Positions 9,712 through 18,093 of a DNA stretch of 64,000 nt are shown here, piece after piece (positions within the stretch are counted from its first letter, which is position 1; each line of letters opens with the position of its first letter). Origin of the DNA: CAVSRC01 sp963798195 (lineage in GTDB: Bacteria; Pseudomonadota; Alphaproteobacteria; Rhizobiales; Kaistiaceae). A model generated the notes under the pieces. The model was not told the origin of the DNA. It saw only the letters and a program-made list of their open reading frames with translations, and did not search any database. The stretch covers positions 1 to 64,000 of the forward strand of contig CAWCSF010000001.1 of the NCBI GenBank assembly GCA_963798195.1, written 5' to 3'. A program made the translations under genes and the position numbers.

Positions 9712-10552
9712 GGCCGGCGTGAGGGCGCATCCCGCGGAACCGATGGTGCCGCGGGTCACGCGCGTTTTGCGAACGCGCCGCGAACTTGCCGATGTCTGGA
9801 CGCTGGATCTCGACCCCGGGGTGAACGGATTCACCTTCGCCCCCGGCCAGTTCAACATGCTCTACGCCTTCGGTGTTGGCGAAGCGGCCATTTCGATCAG
9901 TGGGGACGCCGCCGAGCCGGACCGGCTGGTGCACACCATCCGCGCGGTGGGCAAGGTCTCGGAAGCACTGGCGACACTGAAAGCCGGCGACGCGCTTGGG
10001 CTTCGCGGTCCTTTCGGCGTCGGCTGGCCGGTAGAGCCGGCCGAAGGCGCCGACGTGGTCATCATTGCCGGCGGTCTTGGCCTCGCGCCTCTGCGCCCGT
10101 CGATTTACCACGTCCTCGCCAATCGCGAGCGCTACGGCCGCGTGCTGCTGCTCAGCGGCGCGCGCGAGCCCGGCGGCATCCTCTTCCGCCGCGAACTCGA
10201 GCACTGGCGGACCCGTTTCGATGTCGAGGTCGAGGTGACCGTGGATCACGCCGACCCGAGCTGGCGCGGCAATGTCGGCGTCGTGACGACCCTGATCCCG
10301 CGTGCGCCTTTCGACCCGGCGAACACCGTCGCCATGGTGTGCGGGCCGGAAATCATGATGCGCTTCGCCGCGCTCGAACTGGAGAAGGCCGGCGTCGCGC
10401 CGGAAGCAATCTACCTGTCGATGGAGCGCAACATGAAGTGCGCCATCGGCCAATGCGGCCATTGCCAGTTCTCGTCGGATTTCGTTTGCCGCGACGGGCC
10501 GGTGGCGACGTATGCCCGGCTTGGCCGGCTGATGGCGCTGCGGGAGATTTGA
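9689..10552 (+). CDS. hydG: Group 3b [NiFe] hydrogenase gamma subunit (FAD/NAD(P)-binding, 2Fe-2S)
   Basis: A 287-residue ferredoxin-NADP-reductase-like diaphorase subunit that exchanges electrons with NAD(P). The FAD segment has F-A-P-G-Q-F-N-M-L, and the nucleotide-binding loop is V-V-I-I-A-G-G-L-G-L-A-P-L. A C-terminal 2Fe-2S site follows with cysteines in CAIGQCGHC from residue 251 and a fourth at S-D-F-V-C. The ATG at 9689 lies inside the end of the previous gene. The order beta-gamma-delta-alpha matches sulfhydrogenase operons. Confidence 0.93.
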   Translation: MSTALHPEAGVRAHPAEPMVPRVTRVLRTRRELADVWTLDLDPGVNGFTFAPGQFNMLYAFGVGEAAISISGDAAEPDRLVHTIRAVGKVSEALATLKAGDALGLRGPFGVGWPVEPAEGADVVIIAGGLGLAPLRPSIYHVLANRERYGRVLLLSGAREPGGILFRRELEHWRTRFDVEVEVTVDHADPSWRGNVGVVTTLIPRAPFDPANTVAMVCGPEIMMRFAALELEKAGVAPEAIYLSMERNMKCAIGQCGHCQFSSDFVCRDGPVATYARLGRLMALREI

Positions 10553-10553
10553 G

Positions 10554-11333
10554 ATGAGCGACGGTCGCAAACCCAAACTTGCCGTCTGGAAGTTTGCTTC
10601 CTGCGACGGCTGCCAGTTGACGCTGCTCGATTGCGAGGACGAGCTGCTGGCCATCGCCGGCGCCATCGAGATCGCCAATTTCGCCGAGGCGACGCGGGCC
10701 GTGACGCCCGGTCCCTACGACGTGTCGCTGGTCGAGGGCTCGATCACCACAGCCCATGATGCCCACCGCATCCAGGATATCCGGCGCCAGTCCAGGGTGC
10801 TGATCACGATCGGCGCCTGCGCCACCGCCGGCGGCGTGCAGGCCCTGCGCAATTTCGCCGACGTGTCGGAATTCACGTCCATTGTCTACGCGCACCCGGA
10901 CTACATCTCGACGCTCGCCACCTCGACGCCAATCTCGGCGCACGTGGCGGTCGATTTCGAGCTGCGTGGTTGCCCGATCGACAAGCGACAGCTTCTCGAA
11001 GTGATTTCCGCCTACCTTGCGGGGCGCAAGCCGGTGACGCCGGGCCACAGCACCTGCATCGAATGCAAGCTGAAGGGCAATGTCTGCGTGATGGTGGCCC
11101 ATGGGACGCCGTGCCTGGGGCCCGTCACCCACGCCGGCTGTGGTGCGCTCTGCCCGAGCTACGATCGCGGCTGCTACGGCTGCTTTGGCCCGATGGAGAC
11201 GCCGAACACCCAGTCGCTGAGCGGCCAGCTCGCCGAACTCGGCATGAGCCAGCGGGACCTCAAGCGGATCTACAGCACGTTCAACGCCAACGCCGAACCG
11301 TTCCGCGAGGAAGCCGAGCGCCATGGCCCGTAA
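10554..11333 (+). CDS. hydD: Group 3b [NiFe] hydrogenase small (delta) subunit
   Basis: A 259-residue small subunit carrying iron-sulfur clusters that connect the active site to the diaphorase. The proximal-cluster motif CDGCQLTLL is near residue 17 and G-A-C-A-T near 88. A cysteine-rich C-terminal part (C-I-E-C-K, then C-L-G-P-V-T-H-A-G-C-G-A-L-C-P and C-Y-G-C-F-G-P) supplies the other clusters. There is no twin-arginine signal, so the enzyme is cytoplasmic. It overlaps the large-subunit start by 11 nt. Confidence 0.94.
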   Translation: MSDGRKPKLAVWKFASCDGCQLTLLDCEDELLAIAGAIEIANFAEATRAVTPGPYDVSLVEGSITTAHDAHRIQDIRRQSRVLITIGACATAGGVQALRNFADVSEFTSIVYAHPDYISTLATSTPISAHVAVDFELRGCPIDKRQLLEVISAYLAGRKPVTPGHSTCIECKLKGNVCVMVAHGTPCLGPVTHAGCGALCPSYDRGCYGCFGPMETPNTQSLSGQLAELGMSQRDLKRIYSTFNANAEPFREEAERHGP

Positions 11334-12612
11334 GACCATCAAGGTCGATTATCTCGCCCGCGTCGAGGGAGAAGGCGCGCTCACTGTCATCATCCGCGAT
11401 GGCGAGGTGAAGGACGCGCAACTGCGCATCTTCGAGCCGCCGCGATTTTTCGAGGCGTTCCTGCGCGGCCGCAATTTCATGGAGGCGCCGGACATCACCG
11501 CCCGCATTTGCGGTATCTGTCCCATCGCCTACCAGATGAGCGCCGTCCACGCGATGGAGGATGCGTTGGGCGTCACCGTCGGCGGACAGCTGCGCGCGCT
11601 GCGCAGGCTCATCTACTGCGGCGAATGGATCGAGAGCCATACGCTGCACATCTACATGCTGCATGCGCCGGATTTCCTTGGCTACGAAGGCGCGGTCGAG
11701 ATGGCCCGCGACCATGCCGATATCGTCAAGCAGGGCCTGGAACTGAAGAAGACCGGCAACGCGCTGATGACGCTGACCGGCGGCCGCGAAATCCATCCCA
11801 TCAACGTGCGCGTCGGCGGCTTCTACAAGGTGCCGACGAAGCGCGAGCTTCAGAAGATGGTCGATCCGCTGAAGCGTGCCCGCGATCTCGCCGTCGCAAC
11901 AGTGCGGTTTGCCGCGGGTCTCGATTTCCCCGACCGCCACCGCGACTACGAACTCGTTTCGCTGAGCCACCCTGACGAATACCCCTTCAACGAAGGCCAC
12001 ATCGTCTCCAACCGCGGCATGGACATCACCGCGCGCGAGTACGACGACACGTTCGAGGAGATCCACGTCGCCCATTCCAATGCGCTGCAGGCGCGCATCA
12101 AGGCGCGCGGCAACTACCTCGTCGGGCCGCTGGCGCGCTTCGCGCTGAACTTCGACAAGCTGTCGCCGATCGCCCGCGAGCTGGCGCACGAGGCCGGCAT
12201 CGCGCCGGCCTGCGACAATCCCTACAAGAGCATCATCGTGCGCGCCGTCGAGGTGCTTTACGCCTGCGACGAGGCGTTGCGGATCATCGAGGACTACGAG
12301 CAGCCGGACCGGCCGTTCGTGCCCGTCGAGCCGCGCGCCGCGACCGGCTACGCCGCCACCGAGGCGCCGCGCGGCATGATCTACCACCGCTATCGCATCG
12401 CCGACGATGGTTCGATCGAGGATGCGCTGATCGTTCCACCGACCTCACAGAACCAGGCGAGCGTCGAGGACGATCTCAAGCTGCTGCTCCAGGACTGGAT
12501 CGACCTGCCCGACGACGAACTACGCCACCGCTGCGAACAGACGGTGCGCAACTACGATCCCTGCATTTCCTGCGCGACGCACTTCCTCGACCTCCGGATC
12601 GACCGGGGCTGA
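11323..12612 (+). CDS. hydA: Group 3b [NiFe] hydrogenase large (alpha) subunit
   Basis: The 429-residue catalytic subunit with the NiFe site. The N-terminal metal motif RICGICP has its first cysteine at residue 63. The C-terminal motif DPCISCATH has cysteines at 414 and 417 and histidine at 420. The nine residues after that histidine (F-L-D-L-R-I-D-R-G) are the expected peptide removed by the endopeptidase encoded next. The reading frame is intact, unlike the accessory genes downstream. The stop overlaps the protease start. The likely reaction is reversible hydrogen oxidation coupled to NADP in the cytoplasm. Confidence 0.95.
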   Translation: MARKTIKVDYLARVEGEGALTVIIRDGEVKDAQLRIFEPPRFFEAFLRGRNFMEAPDITARICGICPIAYQMSAVHAMEDALGVTVGGQLRALRRLIYCGEWIESHTLHIYMLHAPDFLGYEGAVEMARDHADIVKQGLELKKTGNALMTLTGGREIHPINVRVGGFYKVPTKRELQKMVDPLKRARDLAVATVRFAAGLDFPDRHRDYELVSLSHPDEYPFNEGHIVSNRGMDITAREYDDTFEEIHVAHSNALQARIKARGNYLVGPLARFALNFDKLSPIARELAHEAGIAPACDNPYKSIIVRAVEVLYACDEALRIIEDYEQPDRPFVPVEPRAATGYAATEAPRGMIYHRYRIADDGSIEDALIVPPTSQNQASVEDDLKLLLQDWIDLPDDELRHRCEQTVRNYDPCISCATHFLDLRIDRG

Positions 12613-13082
12613 TGCGATGGGAGGCCGAGCGAACCCTGGTCATCGGCATCGGCCACCCCGACCGGGGTGACGACGACGCCGGTCGGGCGGTCGCCCGCCT
12701 CCTCAAGAAGCAGGTGCCGGCCGGCGTGCGCGTGGTCGAGACCGACGGCGAGGCCGGCAAGCTCATCGACCTGTTCGGCGAGGCCGACGACGTCATCATC
12801 GTGGACGCCGGCCTCTCCGGCGCGGCTCCGGGCACGATCCACCGCATCGACGCCAACCGCGAATCGCTGCCACGACCGATGTTCGCCATGTCGTCACATG
12901 CCATCGGCCTCGTCGAATCCGTCGAGCTGGCACGGACGCTGGGTCAGTTGCCGGCGCGCTGCATAGTCTTCGCCATCGAGGCGCGGAGCTTCGATCTCGG
13001 CGCCGGCCTATCGCCTGAGGTCGAAGCGGCCGTCGGCGTTGTCACGGGGCAGATTCTGTCCGAACTCAAGGTGACGGCCTGA
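12612..13082 (+). CDS. Hydrogenase maturation endopeptidase (HyaD/HycI family)
   Basis: A 156-residue protease that trims the C-terminus of the nickel-loaded large subunit. The N-terminal G-I-G-H-P-D-R-G-D-D matches the family G-x-G-N-x-x-x-x-D-D, with an unusual histidine in place of asparagine. The family's metal-ligand positions are also present: an aspartate in V-I-I-V-D-A-G and the histidine in S-S-H-A-I-G-L near residue 98. It overlaps hydA and hypA by one nucleotide each. Confidence 0.92.
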   Translation: MRWEAERTLVIGIGHPDRGDDDAGRAVARLLKKQVPAGVRVVETDGEAGKLIDLFGEADDVIIVDAGLSGAAPGTIHRIDANRESLPRPMFAMSSHAIGLVESVELARTLGQLPARCIVFAIEARSFDLGAGLSPEVEAAVGVVTGQILSELKVTA

Positions 13083-13345
13083 TGCATGAGCATGGCCTCA
13101 TGAAGGATCTCATGCGCCGCATCCTGGAGACGGCCGCGTCGGCAGATGGTCGGCACGTGGTCGGCATTTCGGTGTGGCTCGGCGCGCTCACGCATATGTC
13201 CGCAGCGCACTTCGGCGAGCATTTCGACGACGTTTCCCGCGGCACCATCGCCGAAGGGGCCAAGGTCAATTGCGTCACTTCCGACGACATCCACGATCCC
13301 CGCGCCAACGATGTCGTGCTGACAGACGTCGAGGTGGAGACGTGA
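13082..13345 (+). CDS. hypA: HypA-like nickel chaperone lacking the zinc-finger domain
   Basis: An 87-residue short HypA. The N-terminal nickel-binding M-H-E and the core beta strands (G-I-S-V-W-L-G-A-L, A-E-G-A-K-V) are present, and the C-terminal strand (A-N-D-V-V-L-T-D-V-E-V-E) aligns with the end of normal HypA. The segment with four zinc-binding cysteines is absent, and only one cysteine remains. No alternative frame supplies it, so this is not a frameshift. Normal HypA has about 115 residues. It delivers nickel to hydrogenase in the family. Its usual partner HypB is not encoded in this window. Confidence 0.82.
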   Translation: MHEHGLMKDLMRRILETAASADGRHVVGISVWLGALTHMSAAHFGEHFDDVSRGTIAEGAKVNCVTSDDIHDPRANDVVLTDVEVET

Positions 13346-15629
13346 ACGAGGCCGTGCGCCTAGCCGTCGAACGCCTGCGGATCGATGTCACCGGCACCGT
13401 GCAAGGCGTTGGTTTCCGGCCGTTTGTGTGGCGTCAGGCGCAGGCGCGTGGACTGGCCGGATACGTCGCCAACACCAGCGCGGGCGTCACCATCGAGGTC
13501 GAGGGCGTACACGCCGCAATCGCCGATTTCATTGCGGAACTGCGCAGCGCGCCACCGCCCGCGTCGGTCGCGACAGTCCGAACGCAGGCAATGGACACGC
13601 GCCGGCGAAACGCTGTTCAGCATTCGCGAGAGCAGCCTCGCCGGCACCCGCAGCGCTGCGGTGCTGCCCGACCTCGCGACCTGCGAGGAATGCCTGGCGG
13701 AGGTCCGCGACCCGGCCAACCGCCGCTACCGCTATCCCTTCACCAACTGCACGCACTGCGGCCCGCGCTATTCGATCATCGAAGACCTGCCCTACGACCG
13801 GGCGCGCACGACCATGCGCCATTTCGTCATGTGCGCCGACTGCCAGGCGGAATACGAGAACCCGGCCGACCGGCGCTTCCACGCCGAGCCAAACGCCTGC
13901 CCGGTCTGCGGGCCACAGCTGGCGCTGTGGAATGTGCAGGCGAAGCGCTGGCGGCGCGCGACGATGCGCTGCGGGCGGCCGCCAGGCGCGCTCGCCGAAG
14001 GCAAGATCGTCGCGGTCAAGGGCCTTGGCGGCTTCCACCTGATGGTGGATGCACGCAAAGAAGCCGCCGTGCAGCGCCTGCGCGACCGAAAGCACCGCGA
14101 GGAGAAGCCGTTTGCAGTGATGTTCGGGTCGCTCGATGCGGTCCGTGAATCGGCAAAGGTGTCGGAGGCGGAGGCGGCCCTGCTGACCTCCCGCGAACGT
14201 CCGATCGTTCTCGTCCGCAAGCGCGCCGGAAATCTGGCTGAGGCGGCTGCGCCGGGCAACCCGAGCATCGGGGCCATGCTGCCCTATACGCCGCTGCACC
14301 ACCTCCTGTTGGCCGAGACCGGCTTCCCGGTGGTCGCGACCAGCGGCAACCGCTCCGACGAGCCAATCTGCATCGACGGGACCGAGGCGCTGCACCGTCT
14401 GGCCGGTATCGCCGACCTGTTCCTCGTGCACGACCGGCCGATCGCGCGGCCGGTGGACAATTCGGTCGTTCGCGTCATGGCCGGCCGACCGATGATCGTG
14501 CGGCGAGCGCGCGGATATGCGCCGGCCATCGCGGCGCGCGGCGTGACGCCCGGTATCCTCGCCGTCGGCGGCCACCTCAAGACAACGGTGGCGCTCAGCA
14601 CCGATGCGGGCGTGGTGCTCAGCCAGCATCTCGGCGATCTCGACACGGCCGAGGCGCGCGATGCCTATGGTCACGCGATCGAGGATATCCAGCGTCTGCA
14701 CGACGCCCAGCCGCGTCTGGTCGCCCACGATCTTCACCCCGACTATCACGCGACGCGCGTCGCGGAGGCACTGGGGAAACCGGTTGTCCCCGTCCAGCAT
14801 CACGTGGCCCACGTCGCCGCCTGCATGGCCGAGCACGGACTGGAGCCGCCAGTGCTGGGCGTTGCATGGGACGGCACCGGCTACGGCACCGACGGCACCA
14901 TCTGGGGCGGCGAGTTCATCCGCATCACGCCGGATGGCTGGAGCCGCGTCGCACATCTCCGCCCGTTTCGCCTGCCGGGCGGCGAAGCCGCGGTGCGTGA
15001 GCCGCGCCGGTCGGCACTCGGACTTCTGCATGCGGCATTCGGCGACCGAGGCATTCGCGATGACCGATCTGGCGCCGGTCGCGGCCTTCACATCAGCCGA
15101 GCGCACAACGCTGGCGACCATGCTCGAACGCGGCGTCAATGCGCCGATCACAACCAGCGCCGGCCGCCTGTTCGACGCGGTGGCGGCGCTGCTCGGCCTG
15201 CGCCAACGGGCGAGCTACGAGGGCCAGGCCGCCATGGAACTGGAATGGGCGGCGGAGCGCGCGCCGCTCGGCGGCTCCTATCGCTTCGACGTCACCGAGG
15301 ACATTGCGGGCATACTCGTCCTCGATTGGCAGCCGGCTGTGGAAGCCATCGTCGCCGATATCCGCGCCGGCGTCTCTGCAAGCGCCATCGCGGCCGCTTT
15401 CCACGAGGCACTCGCCCGTGCGATCGCGGCCGTGGGCACAAGAATTGGCGAGCCGACGGTGGTACTCTCCGGCGGCTGCTTCCAGAACGCGCGGCTGACC
15501 GAGGCGACTATTGGCGCTTTGCGCGCTGCCGGCTTGACGCCCGTATGGCACGAGAAAGTGCCGCCCAACGACGGCGGACTGGCGCTCGGGCAGGCGTGGT
15601 GGGCCGACCGATTTGCAGGAGTTGCGTGA
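13342..15629 (+). pseudogene. hypF: Hydrogenase maturation carbamoyltransferase HypF, four frame breaks
   Basis: HypF makes thiocarbamate on HypE for the cyanide ligands of the NiFe site. All domains are recognisable: the acylphosphatase start (G-T-V-Q-G-V-G-F-R-P-F-V-W), zinc fingers (C-E-E-C, C-T-H-C, C-A-D-C, C-P-V-C), a YrdC-like domain and a Kae1-like C-terminal domain (H-H-V-A-H-V-A-A-C-M). The sequence changes frame near 13600 (extra base), 13935 (missing base), 13984 (extra base) and 15048 (extra base). The residues on each side fit the family at every break. The GTG start overlaps the hypA stop. Confidence 0.88.
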
Positions 15630-15890
15630 TGTGCCTCGCGATACCCGGCAAGATCCTCTCGACCGAGGGCGACGACATCCTGCGCGTCGGCCGCGTCGAC
15701 TTTCGGCGGCGTCGTGAAGCAGATCAACCTCGCCTACACGCCGGAAGCGGCGATCGGCGATTATGTGCTCGTCCACGTCGGCTTCGCCATCACCGTGATC
15801 GACGAGGCGGAGGCCGAGAAGGTCTTCGCCCATCTCGAGCGGATCGGCGAGATCGAAGCCGAACTCGCTGCCGCGGACGCGGCGCAATGA
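15629..15890 (+). pseudogene. hypC: Hydrogenase assembly chaperone HypC, one frame break
   Basis: HypC binds HypD and the large-subunit precursor and carries the Fe(CN)2CO unit. It begins with the diagnostic MCLAIPGKI, whose Cys2 is the iron ligand. After V-D-F-G-G-V-V the frame continues only if one base near 15704 is removed; it then reads through to a TGA at 15888, giving a protein of about 86 residues, normal for the family. Its start overlaps the hypF stop and its end overlaps hypD by ATGA. Confidence 0.88.
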
Positions 15891-16991
15891 AGTACCGCGA
15901 GGAATATCGCGATCCGGTGGCCGCGCATCGCTTCGCCGAAGCAATCAGGCGGACCGTGACGCGGCCGTGGAAGATCATGGAAGTGTGCGGCGGCCAGACC
16001 CACGCCATCGTGCGTTACGGCATCGACCAGCTCCTCCCTGAAGAGGTTACCCTGATCCACGGGCCCGGCTGCCCGGTCTGCGTGACGCCGGTCGACTACA
16101 TCGACAAGGCAATCGAGATCGCCGGAAGGCCGGGCACGATCCTCACCTCGTTCGGCGACATGCTGCGCGTACCCGGCAGCGATGGCGACCTGCTCGCGGC
16201 CAAGGCGCGCGGCGGCGACGTGCGGCGTGGTCTATTCGCCGCTCGATGCGGTGGAGATCGCCCGCGCCAACCCGGACCGGGAGGTCGTGTTCTTCGCCGT
16301 CGGCTTCGAGACGACCGCACCGGCGAACGCCATGGCCGCGTACAGGGCGAAGCGCGAGGGACTGACGAACTTCTCGCTGCTGGTCAGCCACGTGCTGGTG
16401 CCGCCGGCGATGCGCGCCATTCTCTCCGGGCCGACCAACCGTGTGCAGGGTTTCCTCGCCGCCGGCCATGTCTGCACGATCATGGGCTTCGAGGAATATT
16501 TCCCGATCGCCGAGCAGTATCGCGTGCCGGTCGTGGTGACCGGCTTCGAGCCGCTCGACATCCTCGAAGGCGTCTACCTCTGCGTGAAGCAGCTGGAGGA
16601 AGGCCGCCACGAGGTCGAAAACCAGTATGCCCGCGCCGTGGAGCGCGCAGGCAACCGGCCGGCGCAGAAGATCATGGCCGAGGTATTCAAGGTCGTGCGC
16701 CGACGATGGCGCGGCATTGGCGACATCGAGGAAAGCGGGCTGGGCCTTGCCGACGCCTATCGTGGCTTCGATGCGGAAGAGCGCTTCGGCCTCGTCGGCA
16801 CACGCTCCGAGGAATCCACAGAATGCATCGCCGGCCTGGTGCTGCAGGGCGAGAAAAAGCCGCCGGACTGCCCGGCCTTCGGCACGCGCTGCACGCCCGA
16901 GCATCCGCTCGGCGTCACCATGGTCTCGTCGGAAGGCGCCTGCGCCGCCTATTACCGCTACCGCGGCGTCGCCGCCGAGGCGGCCGAGTAA
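15887..16991 (+). pseudogene. hypD: Hydrogenase maturation protein HypD, one frame break
   Basis: HypD is the iron-sulfur scaffold on which the Fe(CN)2CO group is built. Diagnostic motifs are E-V-C-G-G-Q-T-H-A-I, G-P-G-C-P-V-C-V-T-P and the C-terminal cysteine set in E-C-I-A-G-L-V-L, P-D-C-P-A-F-G-T-R-C and E-G-A-C. The first 113 or so codons are in frame 2 and the rest in frame 3. G-G-D-V-R then V-V-Y-S-P-L-D-A is restored by removing one base near 16224. Total length of about 367 residues is normal. Confidence 0.9.
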
Positions 16992-16997
16992 CCCGTT

Positions 16998-18048
16998 ATG
17001 GCGATTGAAGATTTCGCCCTCGTTTGTCCGGCGCCGCGTGGCGCTGACGAAACCATCCAGGTCGCCCATGGCGGCGGCGGGCGCGCGACCGAGCGTCTGC
17101 TCGAGACGATCTTCCGCCCGGCATTCGCCGATCCCGAACTCGACCGGCGCCACGATGGTGCGCGGCTGGAGCTGAGCGGGCCTACGGCCTTCACCACCGA
17201 CAGCTACGTCGTGCGCCCGCTGGAATTTCCCGGGCGGAGATATCGGGTCGCTCGCCGTCAACGGCACGGTCAACGACCTCGCCATGTGCGGCGCGCGGCC
17301 GGAATATCTCAGCGCCGGTTTCATCCTTGAGGAGGGGCTCGCGACCGAGACGCTACGACGCATCGTGCTCTCCATGCGCAGCGCGGCGAGGGCGGCCGGC
17401 GTGCGCATCGTCACCGGCGACCTCAAGGTGGTCGATCGTGGCAAGGCCGACGGCATGTTCATCAACACGGCCGGAGTCGGCCGCATCGTCGCGCCGTCGC
17501 CGATCGGGCCGGACGCCGTAAAGCCGGGCGACGCGGTGGTCCTGTCCGGCGATATCGGCCGGCATGGCATCGCGGTGATGGCGGCGCGGGAGGGCCTCGG
17601 CTTCGAGTCCGAGATAACCAGCGACTGCGCGCCGCTCGCCGAACCGGTATTGGCGCTGTTCGAGGCGGGTGTGGCCGTCCACTGCCTGCGCGATCTCACC
17701 CGTGGCGGGCTGGCCAGCGGTCTGGTCGAGATCGCCGAGACCGCGGGGCTCGCCATCGCGACCGACGAGCAGGCCATTCCGGTGCGCGACGACGTCGCCT
17801 CCGCCTGCGAGATTCTCGGCCTCGATCCGTTCCACGTCGCCAATGAGGGACGCTTCGTCGCATTCGTGGCTGCGGCAGATCTGGACAAGGCGTTGGCGGT
17901 GCTGCATCGCCATCCCGTGTCAGCCGATGCGGTAGCGATCGGGGCGATGCGGGACGGACCGGCTGGCCGGGTGACGTGCCGGGGCGCACTCGGCGGCACC
18001 CGCGTCATCGACATGCTGAGCGGCGAGCAACTGCCGCGCATCTGCTGA
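16998..18048 (+). pseudogene. hypE: Hydrogenase maturation protein HypE, one frame break
   Basis: HypE accepts the carbamoyl group from HypF and dehydrates it to a thiocyanate on its C-terminal cysteine. That residue is present in the terminal L-P-R-I-C. The N-terminus has the expected A-H-G-G-G-G-R-A-T and T-D-S-Y-V-V motifs. At about 17235 (F-P-G then G-D-I-G-S-L-A-V-N-G-T-V-N-D) one extra base changes the frame. The last gene of the hyp cluster, it faces the convergent PEP synthase. Confidence 0.9.
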
Positions 18049-18059
18049 GAAAAAGACAA

Positions 18060-18073
18060 CCTCCCGAAGGAGG
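18060..18073 (-). terminator. Hairpin between convergent hypE and ppsA
   Basis: CCTCC-CGAA-GGAGG forms a 5-bp stem with a 4-base loop. On the minus strand it is followed by GTTGTCTTTTTCTC, so it looks like a short intrinsic terminator for ppsA. The stem is modest, and transcripts from the hyp operon would lack a T-tract. Confidence 0.5.
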
Positions 18074-18093
18074 CCGTCAGGTGGTGAGGTAAG

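Noticed and set aside
13385..17008. A single 1207-residue fusion protein
   Set aside because: The open frame passes through parts of hypF, hypC and hypD only because of frame breaks. The correct units are separate genes with overlapping start and stop codons.
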